Of a stretch of DNA of 64,000 nt, positions 7,274-15,115 are shown piece by piece (position 1 is the stretch's first letter; the number at the start of each line of letters is the position of its first letter). The notes under the pieces are model-generated. The model was not told the origin of the DNA, searched no databases, and saw nothing but the letters and a program-made list of their open reading frames with translations. Source of the stretch: Streptomyces naganishii JCM 4654 (GTDB lineage Bacteria; Actinomycetota; Actinomycetes; Streptomycetales; Streptomycetaceae); NCBI RefSeq assembly GCF_014650575.1, contig NZ_BMVF01000003.1:124001-188000 (forward strand). The letters are read 5' to 3'. The translations under genes and the position numbers were made by a program.

Positions 7274-8094
7274 CGGTTCGCGAACCACTCCGGGTCGTCG
7301 AGCCAGGGGTAGTGCCCGGCGCCCGGCTGGACCGCGAACTCGGCGTGCGGGAACGCCTCCGCGGCCCGGCGGGCCAGTTCCGGGAGGGGTCCCCCGTCGA
7401 GGCCCCCGGCGAGGACGAGGACCGGGGCGGTCAGCGCGCCGAGCGCGGCGCGGGTGGCGGCGGAGTCGAAGGCGGCCTCGGCGAAGTAGCGTTGTGCCGC
7501 GCCCTCGTTGGTCTGCTCCTCCTCCGCGTCGGCGTGGGCGCGGGCGGTGGCGTCCCAGCGGCCGTAGAAGAACGGGGTGAACGCCGGGTCGTACTCGCCG
7601 GTGCCGGCCAGCCAGGCGCGGAGGGCGGGATAGGCCTTCCCGAACCAGGGCTCGCCCGCCCGCAGCCGGGCGGCGGTCAGGCGGTCCTCGGGCGTGACGG
7701 CGAGGCCCAGCGGGCGCAGGGCGGCGGTGATCAGCGCCAGCCGCGCCACCCGGTCCGGGTGCCGGGCCGCGTACAGGGCGGCGAGGCTGCCGCCCGCCGA
7801 GTGCCCGAGCAGGTCCGTCCGCTCCAGGCCGAGGTGGGCGCGCAGCGCCTCGACGTCGTCGGTCTGGCGGTCGCAGCGGTACGTCCCCGGGTCGGCGGGG
7901 ACCGCGGAGTCGCCGGTGCCGCGCAGGTCGAGGAGGATCAGGGTGCGGTGGGCGGTGAGGCCGCCCAGGTCGCCGAGGTAGGCGGAGGCGCGCATGGGGC
8001 CGCCCGGGAGCACGACCAGAGGGGCGCCCCGCCCGCGCACATGGTAGGCGAGTTCGGTCCCGTCGGGCGCGGTGAAGCTCGGCACGGGGCTCAT
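7246..8094 (-). CDS. alpha/beta hydrolase (proline-iminopeptidase-like)
   Basis: 282 residues from ATG 8094. Alpha/beta-hydrolase landmarks are the oxyanion segment VVLPGGPMRAS, LLDLRGTGDS, the nucleophile elbow GHSAGG with Ser99, and a C-terminal GAGHYPWLDDPEWF supplying the catalytic His. The aspartate is probably in the LAGGLDGGP loop. The GGPG-like opening and DLRGTGDS recall the S33 peptidase/proline iminopeptidase branch, but small esterases share these motifs. It is convergent with the synthetase gene and divergent from paaK, separated by 143 bp holding a palindrome. Confidence 0.8.
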   Translation of the reverse strand: MSPVPSFTAPDGTELAYHVRGRGAPLVVLPGGPMRASAYLGDLGGLTAHRTLILLDLRGTGDSAVPADPGTYRCDRQTDDVEALRAHLGLERTDLLGHSAGGSLAALYAARHPDRVARLALITAALRPLGLAVTPEDRLTAARLRAGEPWFGKAYPALRAWLAGTGEYDPAFTPFFYGRWDATARAHADAEEEQTNEGAAQRYFAEAAFDSAATRAALGALTAPVLVLAGGLDGGPLPELARRAAEAFPHAEFAVQPGAGHYPWLDDPEWFANRVTGFLDRS

Positions 8095-8187
8095 CCTGGC
8101 TGGTCGGGGGTGCGGCCGCCAGGGATTTTTCCGCGCCCGGGGTCTTGCCCGGGGCCGGGGCGGCCTGGATTACTGATCTCCGTATCT

Positions 8188-8205
8188 CGACCGAATGATC
8201 GGTCG
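8188..8205. promoter_or_regulatory. TetR-type palindrome before paaK
   Basis: Arms CGACCG and CGGTCG with a six-base centre (AATGAT), ending 32 bp before the paaK start and between it and the divergent hydrolase. The ACCG-n6-CGGT core resembles known PaaR operators for phenylacetate genes in actinobacteria. Confidence 0.5.
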
Positions 8206-8237
8206 ACGTAGGGTGGTGGCAGGTGAGGGAGACCCCG

Positions 8238-9536
8238 ATGGCGGACGTGAACCAGGTGCCGGTGCTGGACGCGGGGGAACGGCTCGACGCGCCCGGGCTC
8301 AGGGCGCTCCAGCTGGAGCGGCTGCGGGCCCAGCTGCGGCACGCGTACGAGAACGTGCCGTTCTACCAGCGGTCCTTCGACGAGGCGGGTGTGCGCCCCG
8401 AGGACTGCGAGTCGCTCGCCGACCTGTCCCGCTTCCCGTTCACCACCAAGGCGGACCTGCGGGAGAACTACCCGTACGGAATGTTCGCCGTGCCCCGCGA
8501 CCGGGTGCGCCGCCTCCACGCCTCCAGCGGCACCACCGGGCGGCCCACCGTGGTGGGCTACACCGACGCCGATCTGTCCATGTGGGCGGACATGGTGGCC
8601 CGCTCGCTGCGGGCGGCGGGCGCGCGCCCCGGTGACGTGGTGCACGTGGCGTACGGGTACGGGCTGTTCACCGGTGGTCTCGGCGCGCACTACGGCGCGG
8701 AGCGGCTCGGCTGTACGGTCGTGCCGGCCTCGGGCGGCATGACGGCGCGGCAGGTGCGGCTGATCGAAGATCTGCGGCCGCGGATCATCATGGTCACGCC
8801 GTCCTACATGCTGACGCTGCTGGACGAGTTCGAGCGGCAGGGCGTCGACCCGCGCGGGACCTCGCTGGAGGTCGGTGTGTTCGGGGCGGAGCCGTGGACG
8901 CAGGAGATGCGGCGGGAGATCGAGGAGCGGTTCGGGATCGACGCGGTCGACATCTACGGGCTGTCGGAGGTGATCGGGCCCGGGGTCGCGCAGGAGTGCG
9001 TGGAGACCAAGGACGGCCTGCACGTGTGGGAGGACCACTTCTTCCCCGAGGTCGTCGACCCGATCACCGGGGAGGTGCTGCCGGAGGGCGAGGAGGGGGA
9101 GCTGGTGTTCACCTCGCTCACCAAGGAGGCCATGCCGGTGATCCGTTACCGCACACGGGACCTGACGCGGCTGCTGCCGGGGACGGCGCGGGTGTTCAGG
9201 CGGATGGAGAAGGTCACCGGGCGCAGCGACGACATGGTGATCCTGCGCGGGGTGAACCTCTTCCCCACGCAGATCGAGGAGATCGTCCTGCGCACCCCGG
9301 GCGTGGCCCCCCACTTCCAGCTCCGCCTCACCCGCGAGGGACGCCTGGACGCCCTCACCGTGCGCGCCGAGGCCCGCCCGGGCGCCACCCCGGAGACCCG
9401 CGAGGCCGCCGCGCACTCCATCGCGGCGGCGGTCAAGAACGGCATCGGCGTCTCGGTCGCCGTCGAGATCGTGGAACCGGAGTCCCTGGAGCGCTCGGTC
9501 GGCAAGATCAAACGCATCATGGACCTACGGGGCTGA
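8238..9536 (+). CDS. paaK: phenylacetate-CoA ligase family protein
   Basis: 432 residues from ATG 8238, chosen over an in-frame GTG 15 bases earlier because GAGGGAG is correctly spaced for the ATG. It is a PaaK-type adenylate-forming ligase of typical length: YENVPFYQRSFDEAG, FPFTTKADLRENYPYG, ATP motif ASSGTTGRPTVVGYT, and YGLSEVIGPGVAQEC. It also has the terminal RSDDMVILRGVNLFPTQIEE and the SVGKIKRI lysine motif. It converts phenylacetate or another aryl acid to its CoA thioester. No ring-epoxidase genes (paaABCDE) are in the window, so it may feed an aryl-CoA pathway elsewhere. Confidence 0.85.
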   Translation: MADVNQVPVLDAGERLDAPGLRALQLERLRAQLRHAYENVPFYQRSFDEAGVRPEDCESLADLSRFPFTTKADLRENYPYGMFAVPRDRVRRLHASSGTTGRPTVVGYTDADLSMWADMVARSLRAAGARPGDVVHVAYGYGLFTGGLGAHYGAERLGCTVVPASGGMTARQVRLIEDLRPRIIMVTPSYMLTLLDEFERQGVDPRGTSLEVGVFGAEPWTQEMRREIEERFGIDAVDIYGLSEVIGPGVAQECVETKDGLHVWEDHFFPEVVDPITGEVLPEGEEGELVFTSLTKEAMPVIRYRTRDLTRLLPGTARVFRRMEKVTGRSDDMVILRGVNLFPTQIEEIVLRTPGVAPHFQLRLTREGRLDALTVRAEARPGATPETREAAAHSIAAAVKNGIGVSVAVEIVEPESLERSVGKIKRIMDLRG

Positions 9537-10095
9537 CCCGGCTCCGCAGGTGCAGGTGCCCTTGGAGCGGGTGTGCCGGGGGCGCGGCGGGCAGCGTGCC
9601 GGCCCGCTCGTAGCCGCAGGCCCGCGCCACCCTGCAGGACGCCTCGTTGTCCGCCTGGTGCAGCAGCTCCAGGCGGTGCAGCCCCTGGCCGGCGAAGGTG
9701 GCGAAGGCCCACCCGGTCAGCGCCTCCAGCGCCCGCGAGGCCACCCGCCGCCCGCGCGCGTGGGCAGCGGTCCAGTAACCGACCTCGGCCCGCCCGCTCC
9801 CGGCCACGAGCCCCTTGAGCACGACATGCCCGACCGGCTTCTCCTGTGCCCCCGTCTCCAGGACCGCGAAGGAGAACCGGTCCCCGGCCTCCCACCGGCG
9901 CCCCTGCTCCCGGATCCAGCGCAGGGCGCTCTCCTCGTCGCCGATGGCGTGCGACGTCCAGCGGCGCAGGCTCTCGTCCCGGTAGGCCTCCGCCAGGGCG
10001 GCGGCGTCGGCGTCCTCCCACCGGCGCAGGAGGAGCGCGGGGGCCGAGGCGGTCGCCTCAGCGCGCAGCCGGCCGGCGATCTCGTTCGCGGTCAT
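9517..10095 (-). CDS. GNAT N-acetyltransferase (RimJ/RimL-like)
   Basis: 192 residues from ATG 10095. It shows the RimJ-type GNAT pattern: LLLRRWEDADAAALAEAY, EVGYWTAAHARGRRVASRAL (acetyl-CoA loop R-x-x-G/A), and LHRLELLHQADNEASCRVARACGY. The acceptor could be a protein N-terminus or a small amine. Its 3' end overlaps the last 20 bases of paaK on the opposite strand. It lies 32 bp downstream of the acyl-CoA ligase stop and may be the last gene of that transcript. Confidence 0.85.
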   Translation of the reverse strand: MTANEIAGRLRAEATASAPALLLRRWEDADAAALAEAYRDESLRRWTSHAIGDEESALRWIREQGRRWEAGDRFSFAVLETGAQEKPVGHVVLKGLVAGSGRAEVGYWTAAHARGRRVASRALEALTGWAFATFAGQGLHRLELLHQADNEASCRVARACGYERAGTLPAAPPAHPLQGHLHLRSRVSPVGP

Positions 10096-10127
10096 GCCGC
10101 CATCCTGCCGCAGGGCCGGAACGGCTT

Positions 10128-11627
10128 CTACGAGGTGCCGTGTTCGTCTCGGAGCCGGCGCTTGAGGATCTTGCCGCTGGCGTTCCGGGGGAGCTCGTCG
10201 ACGAAGACGACGCGTTTGGGGGCCTTGAAGGGGGCGAGCCTCTCGCGGGCGTGGGCGATCAGCTCGGCCTCGGTGGTCTCGCCGCGGCGGACGACGAACG
10301 CCGTGACGGCCTCGATCCACTTGTCGTCGGGCAGGCCGACCACGGCCACCTCCGCGACCCGCGGGTGGGTGTAGAGGACGTCCTCGACCTGGCGGGAGGC
10401 CACCAGCACGCCGCCGGAGTTGATGACGTCCTTCACGCGGTCGACGATCGTGTGGTAGCCGTGGGCGTCGCGCACCGCGAGGTCCCCGGAGTGGAACCAG
10501 CCCTCGCGGAACGCCTCCGCCGTCTCCTCGGGCCTGTCCCAGTAGCCCTCGCACAACTGCGGTGAGCGGTAGACGATCTCACCAGGGGTGCCGTCCGGCA
10601 CGTCCTGGCCGTCCTCGTCGACCACCCGGGCGTCCACGAAGAGCACCGGGCGCCCGCAGGAGTCCATCCGCCCCTTGTGCTCGTCGGGCCCGAGCACCAT
10701 CGCCAGCGGGCCGATCTCGCTCTGGCCGAAGCAGTTGTAGAAGGCCAGCTTCGGCAGCCGGGCGCGCAGCCGCTCCAGGACCGGCACCGGCATGATGGAA
10801 GCGCCGTAGTACGCCTTGCGCAGCCCGTCCAGGTCGCGGGTGGCGAAGTCGGGGCGGTTGGCCAGGGCGATCCACACGGTCGGCGGGGCGAACAGGCTGT
10901 CCGCGCGGCCGGATTCGACGAGGTCGAGGATCCGGTCGCCGTCGGGCGCGTCGAGGATCACGTTGGTCGCGCCCACCGCGAGATACGGCAGCAGGAAGAC
11001 GTGCATCTGCGCCGAGTGGTACAGCGGCAGCGAGTGCACGGGCCGGTCCCCCGCGCTCAGGTCGAGCGCGGCGATCGCGCTCAAGTACTCGTGCACCAGC
11101 GCCCGGTGGGTCATCATCGCGCCCTTGGGCAGGGCGGTGGTGCCCGAGGTGTAGAGCAGCTGCACCAGGTCCTCACCGCGCGGCGCCGGACCGCCGTACG
11201 GCTGCGCGTCCGGCAGCAGCGCGAGCAGCCCGCCGGCGTCGTCCCGCAGCGGCAGCGTCCGTACGCCGTCGGGGAGCCGGCCGGCCAGGTCCGGGTCGGC
11301 GAGAACCAGGGCGCTGCCCGACTGGCCGACGATGTAGGCGAGGTCGTCCCCGGTGAGGTTCTGGTTGACCGGCACGTGCACCAGGCCGGCGCGGGCGCAG
11401 GCGAGGAAGGCGATGAGGTAGGCGTCGGAGTTGTGGCCGTAGGCCGCGACCCGGTCGCCCGGGGTGAGGCCCTGGCCCAGCAGCACGCTCGCCGCGCGCG
11501 AGACGGCGTCGTCGAGTTCGGCGTACGTCCAGGACCGCTCGCCGTACTCGACGGCGACCCGCGCCGGGGTGCGCCGCGCGCTGCGGCGCAGGACCGCGTC
11601 GACCGTGCTCCCGCGTTCAGGCGTCAT
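10128..11627 (-). CDS. acyl-CoA synthetase (FadD3/FadD13-type AMP ligase)
   Basis: 499 residues from ATG 11627. Motifs in order: YAELDDAVSRAA, P-loop LLYTSGTTALPKGAMMTH, LPLYHSAQMHVF, YNCFGQSEIGPLA, GWFHSGDLAVRD, the hinge VDRVKDVINSGG, and the C-terminal lysine loop NASGKILKRRLRDE. All catalytic segments are intact, so an active cytosolic acyl-AMP/CoA ligase is expected. Chain preference cannot be read from sequence. It lies 192 bp downstream of another ligase gene in the same direction; that gap holds a 23-bp tandem repeat and no gene. Confidence 0.85.
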   Translation of the reverse strand: MTPERGSTVDAVLRRSARRTPARVAVEYGERSWTYAELDDAVSRAASVLLGQGLTPGDRVAAYGHNSDAYLIAFLACARAGLVHVPVNQNLTGDDLAYIVGQSGSALVLADPDLAGRLPDGVRTLPLRDDAGGLLALLPDAQPYGGPAPRGEDLVQLLYTSGTTALPKGAMMTHRALVHEYLSAIAALDLSAGDRPVHSLPLYHSAQMHVFLLPYLAVGATNVILDAPDGDRILDLVESGRADSLFAPPTVWIALANRPDFATRDLDGLRKAYYGASIMPVPVLERLRARLPKLAFYNCFGQSEIGPLAMVLGPDEHKGRMDSCGRPVLFVDARVVDEDGQDVPDGTPGEIVYRSPQLCEGYWDRPEETAEAFREGWFHSGDLAVRDAHGYHTIVDRVKDVINSGGVLVASRQVEDVLYTHPRVAEVAVVGLPDDKWIEAVTAFVVRRGETTEAELIAHARERLAPFKAPKRVVFVDELPRNASGKILKRRLRDEHGTS

Positions 11628-11755
11628 GCCACATGATCCTCGGCTCGCCGCGCGAGGAGGTCAAGGAGGAGCCCGGGGCGGAGTCAGTGAAGGCCTCCTG
11701 GGGCCGAGTCCCTGGAGGCGTCCGGGCAGGAGCCGGGGCCGCGTCCGCAGGGGCA

Positions 11756-11801
11756 TCCGGAGCGGGGTCGGGGCGGCGTCCGGAGCGGAGTCGGGGCGGC
11801 G
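11756..11801. repeat. 23-bp tandem repeat, two copies
   Basis: Units 11756-11778 and 11779-11801 differ at one position and are built on TCCGGAGCGGRGTCGGGGCG. The repeat lies in the 192-bp gap between two acyl-CoA ligase genes; similar GGAG/GGGGC words extend to its left. Replication slippage is the likely origin. Confidence 0.6.
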
Positions 11802-11819
11802 CCCGTCGGGGCCGCGCGC

Positions 11820-13520
11820 TCACACGGGCCCGGTGCGGCCCTCCCAGTACGGTTCGCGCAGCCGTCGTTTGTACAGCTTGCCGTTGGGGTCGCGGGGCAT
11901 CTCGGCGATGAAGTCGACGCTTCTGGGCCGCTTGTAGCCGGCGAGTCGGCCGGCGCAGTGGTCGAGCAGGCCGGCGGCGAGGGCCGGCCCCGGTTCGTGG
12001 CCGGGGGCCGGTTCGACCACGGCCTTGACCTCCTCGCCCCAGTCGTCGTGCGGGACGCCGAAGACGGCCGCGTCGGCGACGGCGGGGTGGGCCAGCAGCA
12101 CCGACTCGATCTCGGCGGGGTAGATGTTGACCCCGCCCGAGATGATCATGTCGATCTTGCGGTCGCGCAGGAAGAGGTACCCGTCCTCGTCGAGGTACCC
12201 GAGGTCGCCCACGGTGAAGAAGTCGCCTACGCGGTTCCGGCGGGTCTTGTCCTCGTCCTTGTGGTACGAGAACGAGCCGGTGCTCATCTTCATGTAGACG
12301 GTGCCGAGTTCGCCGGGCGGCAGCCGGGTGCCGTCGTCGCCGAGGACGGCGAGCTCGCTGATGGGCCACGCCCTGCCGACCGTGCCGGGCTTCTTCAGCC
12401 AGTCCTCTGCGGTGGCGAACGCACCGCCGCCCTCGCTGGCCGCGTAGTACTCCTCCACGCACCGGCCCCACCAGTCGATCATCGCCCGTTTGACGTGGTC
12501 GGGGCAGGGCGCGGCGCCATGGATGGCGTGCCGCATGGACGAGACGTCGTAGCGGGCGCGGACCTCCTCGGGCAGGGCGAGCAGGCGGTGGAACTGGGTC
12601 GGGACCATGTGGGTGTGCGTGCACCGGTGGGTGTCGATGAGGCGCAGCATCTCCTCGGGCGTCCACTTGTCCATCACGACCAGCTGGTGCCCGATGTGCA
12701 GGGACGCGCCCGCGAACTGGAGCACGGCCGTGTGGTACAGCGGCGAGCAGACGAGGTGGACGTTGCCGTCGTAGGGCTTGACCCCGAAGATGCCCAGGAA
12801 GCCGCCGAGGTAGGACTCCTCGGGCGGCTTGCCGGGCAGCGGGCGCCTGATGCCGCGGGGGCGGCCGGTGGTGCCGGAGGTGTAGTTCATGACCCAGCCG
12901 AGGGTGCGGTCCGCGGGCGGCGACTCCGGCTGCCCGTCGAGCAGTTCGGGGTACGGACGGAAGCCCTCGGCCTCGCCCGCCGCGTACCGGTGCGAGGCGG
13001 GCAGGCCGGCCTCGTCGGCGGCCCGGCGTGCCGCGTCGGCGAAGCGCTCGTGGGCGATGAGCACCTTGGCGCCGGAGTCGGCCACGATCCAGGCGATCTC
13101 GGGGCCGACCAGGTGGTGGTTGACGGGGACGAGGTAGAGGCCGGCCTGGGTGGCGGCGAGGTAGGCGGTGAGGAGTTCCACGCCGTTGGGCAGGACCACC
13201 GCGAAGGCGTCACCGCGCTCCAGGCCCGCGGCCCGCAGGCCGTGCACGAGCCGGTTGGCGTCGGCGTGCAGCCGCCCGGCGGTCCACTCCTCACCGTCCG
13301 GCGCGACCAGGACGGTGCGGCCGGGTTCGGCGGTGGCCTGCGCCCAGAACCCGTTCGGGGGCGCGCCCGTCGTGGTGCCGGTGCCCGTACCGGGGTTCCC
13401 GGCACCCGCTGTGGGCCTCCCAGCGCCCGCGGCGGACGTGCCGCCCGTGTTCGCTTCGGACGTGCTGCCCGTGTTCGCTTCGGACGTGCCGCCCGTGTTC
13501 GCTTCGGACGTGCTGCTCAC
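11820..13520 (-). CDS. acyl-CoA synthetase with repetitive N-terminal extension
   Basis: 566 residues from GTG 13520, which overlaps the upstream stop as GTGA and follows GGAAGGAG. Residues 1-50 are low-complexity: three near-identical copies of TSEANTGG/S followed by Gly/Thr/Ala-rich sequence. The ligase domain then begins at NGFWAQATAEPGRTVL. ATP motif NYTSGTTGRPRGIRR, YYAASEGGG, GDLGYLDEDGYLFL, the hinge DRKIDMIISGGVNIYPAEIE, and NGKLYKRRLRE are all present. It is translationally coupled to the nitronate monooxygenase gene. Substrate unknown; the pairing with a flavin enzyme suggests one pathway. Confidence 0.85.
   Translation of the reverse strand: MSSTSEANTGGTSEANTGSTSEANTGGTSAAGAGRPTAGAGNPGTGTGTTTGAPPNGFWAQATAEPGRTVLVAPDGEEWTAGRLHADANRLVHGLRAAGLERGDAFAVVLPNGVELLTAYLAATQAGLYLVPVNHHLVGPEIAWIVADSGAKVLIAHERFADAARRAADEAGLPASHRYAAGEAEGFRPYPELLDGQPESPPADRTLGWVMNYTSGTTGRPRGIRRPLPGKPPEESYLGGFLGIFGVKPYDGNVHLVCSPLYHTAVLQFAGASLHIGHQLVVMDKWTPEEMLRLIDTHRCTHTHMVPTQFHRLLALPEEVRARYDVSSMRHAIHGAAPCPDHVKRAMIDWWGRCVEEYYAASEGGGAFATAEDWLKKPGTVGRAWPISELAVLGDDGTRLPPGELGTVYMKMSTGSFSYHKDEDKTRRNRVGDFFTVGDLGYLDEDGYLFLRDRKIDMIISGGVNIYPAEIESVLLAHPAVADAAVFGVPHDDWGEEVKAVVEPAPGHEPGPALAAGLLDHCAGRLAGYKRPRSVDFIAEMPRDPNGKLYKRRLREPYWEGRTGPV
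13447..13518. repeat. 24-bp tandem repeat inside a coding region, three copies
   Basis: Units 13447-13470, 13471-13494 and 13495-13518 share the core GTGTTCGCTTCGGACGTG. The period is eight codons, so copy-number change keeps the frame. It encodes the N-terminal tail of the acyl-CoA synthetase. Confidence 0.8.
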
Positions 13521-14626
13521 TGGCCGCTCCTTCCGGCGATGCGGTTGACGCGGTCGACGGCCCGCTCGAAGCCGCGGGTGAGGTCGTCGAACACGGCCTG
13601 GACACTGCGTTCGCTGTTCATCCGCCCGACGATCTGGCCGACGGGCGTCCCGAGCAGCGCGTCGACCTCGTACTTCTGGATGCGGGAGACCGCCTCGGCG
13701 ACGAGCAGCCCCTGCAAAGGCATGGGCAGGGCGCCAGGGCCGGCCGGGTCGTCCCACGCGTCGGTCCATTCCGTACGCAGCTGACGGGCCGGCTTGCCCG
13801 TCAGGGCGCGGGAGCGCACGGTGTCGCCGGACCCGGCGGCCAGCAGCTTGCGGGTCAGGGCGGGCGAGTGCAGGTCGGCCTCCTTGGTGGTGAGCCAGAC
13901 CGAGCCCAGCCACACCCCCTGGGCGCCCAGCGCGAGCGCGGCGGCGGCCTGTTGCCCGCTGCCGATGCCTCCCGCCGCCAGCACGGGCAGCGGGGCCACG
14001 GCCTCGACGACCTCGGGGGTGAGCACCATGGTCGCGATCTCGCCGGTGTGGCCGCCTGCCTCGTAGCCCTGCGCGACCACGACGTCGATGCCGGCGTCCC
14101 GGTGCTTGCGGGCGTGCCGGGCGCTGCCCGCGAGCGCGGCGACCAGCACGCCCCGCTCGTGGGCGCGGGCCACCACGTCGGCGGGCGGCGAGCCCAGGGC
14201 GTTGGCCAGCAGCCGGATGGGGTGGCCGAAGGCGACGTCCAACTGGGAGCGGGCGACCTGCTCCATCCAGCCGGTGATGCGCCAGCCGGCCGCCTCGCCC
14301 TCGGCGAGTTCGGGCACGCCGTACTTGGCGAGGGTCTCCCGTACGAACCGCCGGTGCGCCTCGGGGATCATCGCCTCGACGTCCGCCTCGGTGACGCCCT
14401 CGACCTTGCGGGCGGGCATGACGACGTCGAGGCCGTACGGCAGTCCCCCGATGTGCGCGTCGATCCAGTCGAGGTCGCGCTCGAGGTCGCCGGGGGCGGT
14501 GTAGCGGACCGCGCCGAGCACTCCGAAGCCGCCGGCCCGGCTGATGGCCGCGGCGACGGCGGGGAACGGCGTGAAGCCGAAGACGGCGTGCTCGACTCCC
14601 AGTTTCCTGCTCAGCTCCGTCTGCAT
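13517..14626 (-). CDS. nitronate monooxygenase / 2-nitropropane dioxygenase family flavoprotein
   Basis: 369 residues from ATG 14626. TIM-barrel FMN enzyme signatures: ISRAGGFGVLGAVRY near residue 30, the catalytic-loop QGYEAGGHTGEI around 190, phosphate-binding AAGGIGSGQQAAAALALGAQG, and VWLGSVWLTTKEA. The family covers nitronate monooxygenases and enoyl reductase-like flavoproteins; one mycobacterial member (IpdC) acts in steroid ring catabolism. Motifs alone do not place this protein in that group. It is the first gene of a coupled two-gene unit with an acyl-CoA ligase, and the 20-bp palindrome shared with the echA/fadD promoter lies 40 bp upstream. Confidence 0.8.
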   Translation of the reverse strand: MQTELSRKLGVEHAVFGFTPFPAVAAAISRAGGFGVLGAVRYTAPGDLERDLDWIDAHIGGLPYGLDVVMPARKVEGVTEADVEAMIPEAHRRFVRETLAKYGVPELAEGEAAGWRITGWMEQVARSQLDVAFGHPIRLLANALGSPPADVVARAHERGVLVAALAGSARHARKHRDAGIDVVVAQGYEAGGHTGEIATMVLTPEVVEAVAPLPVLAAGGIGSGQQAAAALALGAQGVWLGSVWLTTKEADLHSPALTRKLLAAGSGDTVRSRALTGKPARQLRTEWTDAWDDPAGPGALPMPLQGLLVAEAVSRIQKYEVDALLGTPVGQIVGRMNSERSVQAVFDDLTRGFERAVDRVNRIAGRSGQ

Positions 14627-14666
14627 GGGCGCAGGATGCCGCAGTCCTCCGGACGACGGAAGAGCG

Positions 14667-14686
14667 TTTCTGATACGCCGTCAGAT
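14667..14686. promoter_or_regulatory. palindromic operator-like site, copy B
   Basis: Arms TCTGAT and GTCAGA with a five-base centre, again flanked by TT and T. It has the same 20-bp architecture as the site at 5413-5432 and lies 40 bp upstream of the nitronate monooxygenase start. Two matching sites nine kilobases apart, both before acyl-CoA catabolic operons, suggest one regulator. Confidence 0.55.
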
Positions 14687-15115
14687 CCACTTTCCCGGCC
14701 CCGTCGCGACCCCGCTGCGGCCCCGCCGCCACCTCGCCGTCGTCTCACGGCCGTCTCGCGGCCGTCTCGCAGTCGCCGCCGCGCGCGGCGCGTGATCAAT
14801 TTCGGTCAATCACAGTCATCCCCAGCACTCCATCTTTCGAATATCAATCGGCATTCGAAATACATCGACACCACCACTCCCCCTTTCTTTCATTTCGGGC
14901 TACGCGTTCCAGAAGCGGCAATAAAAGCTCACGAATACGGGTCCCATCCGCTCAGCGGGCGATAATGTGAATCCGCAACCGGACTGGGGATTCCGGGTTC
15001 TGCGATCAGTCGTGGCCGCCTTCTCACCTGGGCTCATCCATGCCTGATGCACGTGCAACAGCGGTCGTCCGCCGTCAAGTCGCGGCACGTCGGCCGTATC
15101 GGGGGGTGGGGAACA
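14687..15115. other. 429-bp intergenic region, AT-rich in its middle
   Basis: No gene is seen. The part from about 14790 to 14970 is far richer in A+T than anything near it, with runs such as TCTTTCGAATATC and CAATAAAAGC. It contains an inverted repeat (14835-14860) and a possible -10 element GATAAT at 14961-14966 reading right. It separates the leftward flavin/ligase operon from the rightward GTPase cassette and must hold the promoters of both. Low-GC islands are typical Lsr2 targets in Streptomyces. Confidence 0.6.
14835..14860. promoter_or_regulatory. inverted repeat TTTCGAAT-n10-ATTCGAAA
   Basis: Eight-base perfect arms with a ten-base spacer (centre-to-centre 18 bp, under two helical turns) inside the AT-rich region. 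It is placed to act on the divergent nitronate monooxygenase operon, the GTPase cassette, or both. The binding protein is unknown. Confidence 0.45.

Noticed and set aside
8223-8237. Upstream GTG start for paaK
   Set aside because: No ribosome-binding site before it, and the GAGGGAG used by ATG 8238 lies inside this would-be coding stretch.
1319-14626. Complete steroid degradation pathway
   Set aside because: No kstD, kshAB, hsaABCD, ipdAB or mce/transport genes are present; only a side-chain-like subset is seen.
14961-14966. GATAAT as a firm promoter call for the GTPase cassette
   Set aside because: No convincing -35 hexamer at the right distance; mentioned only as a possibility.
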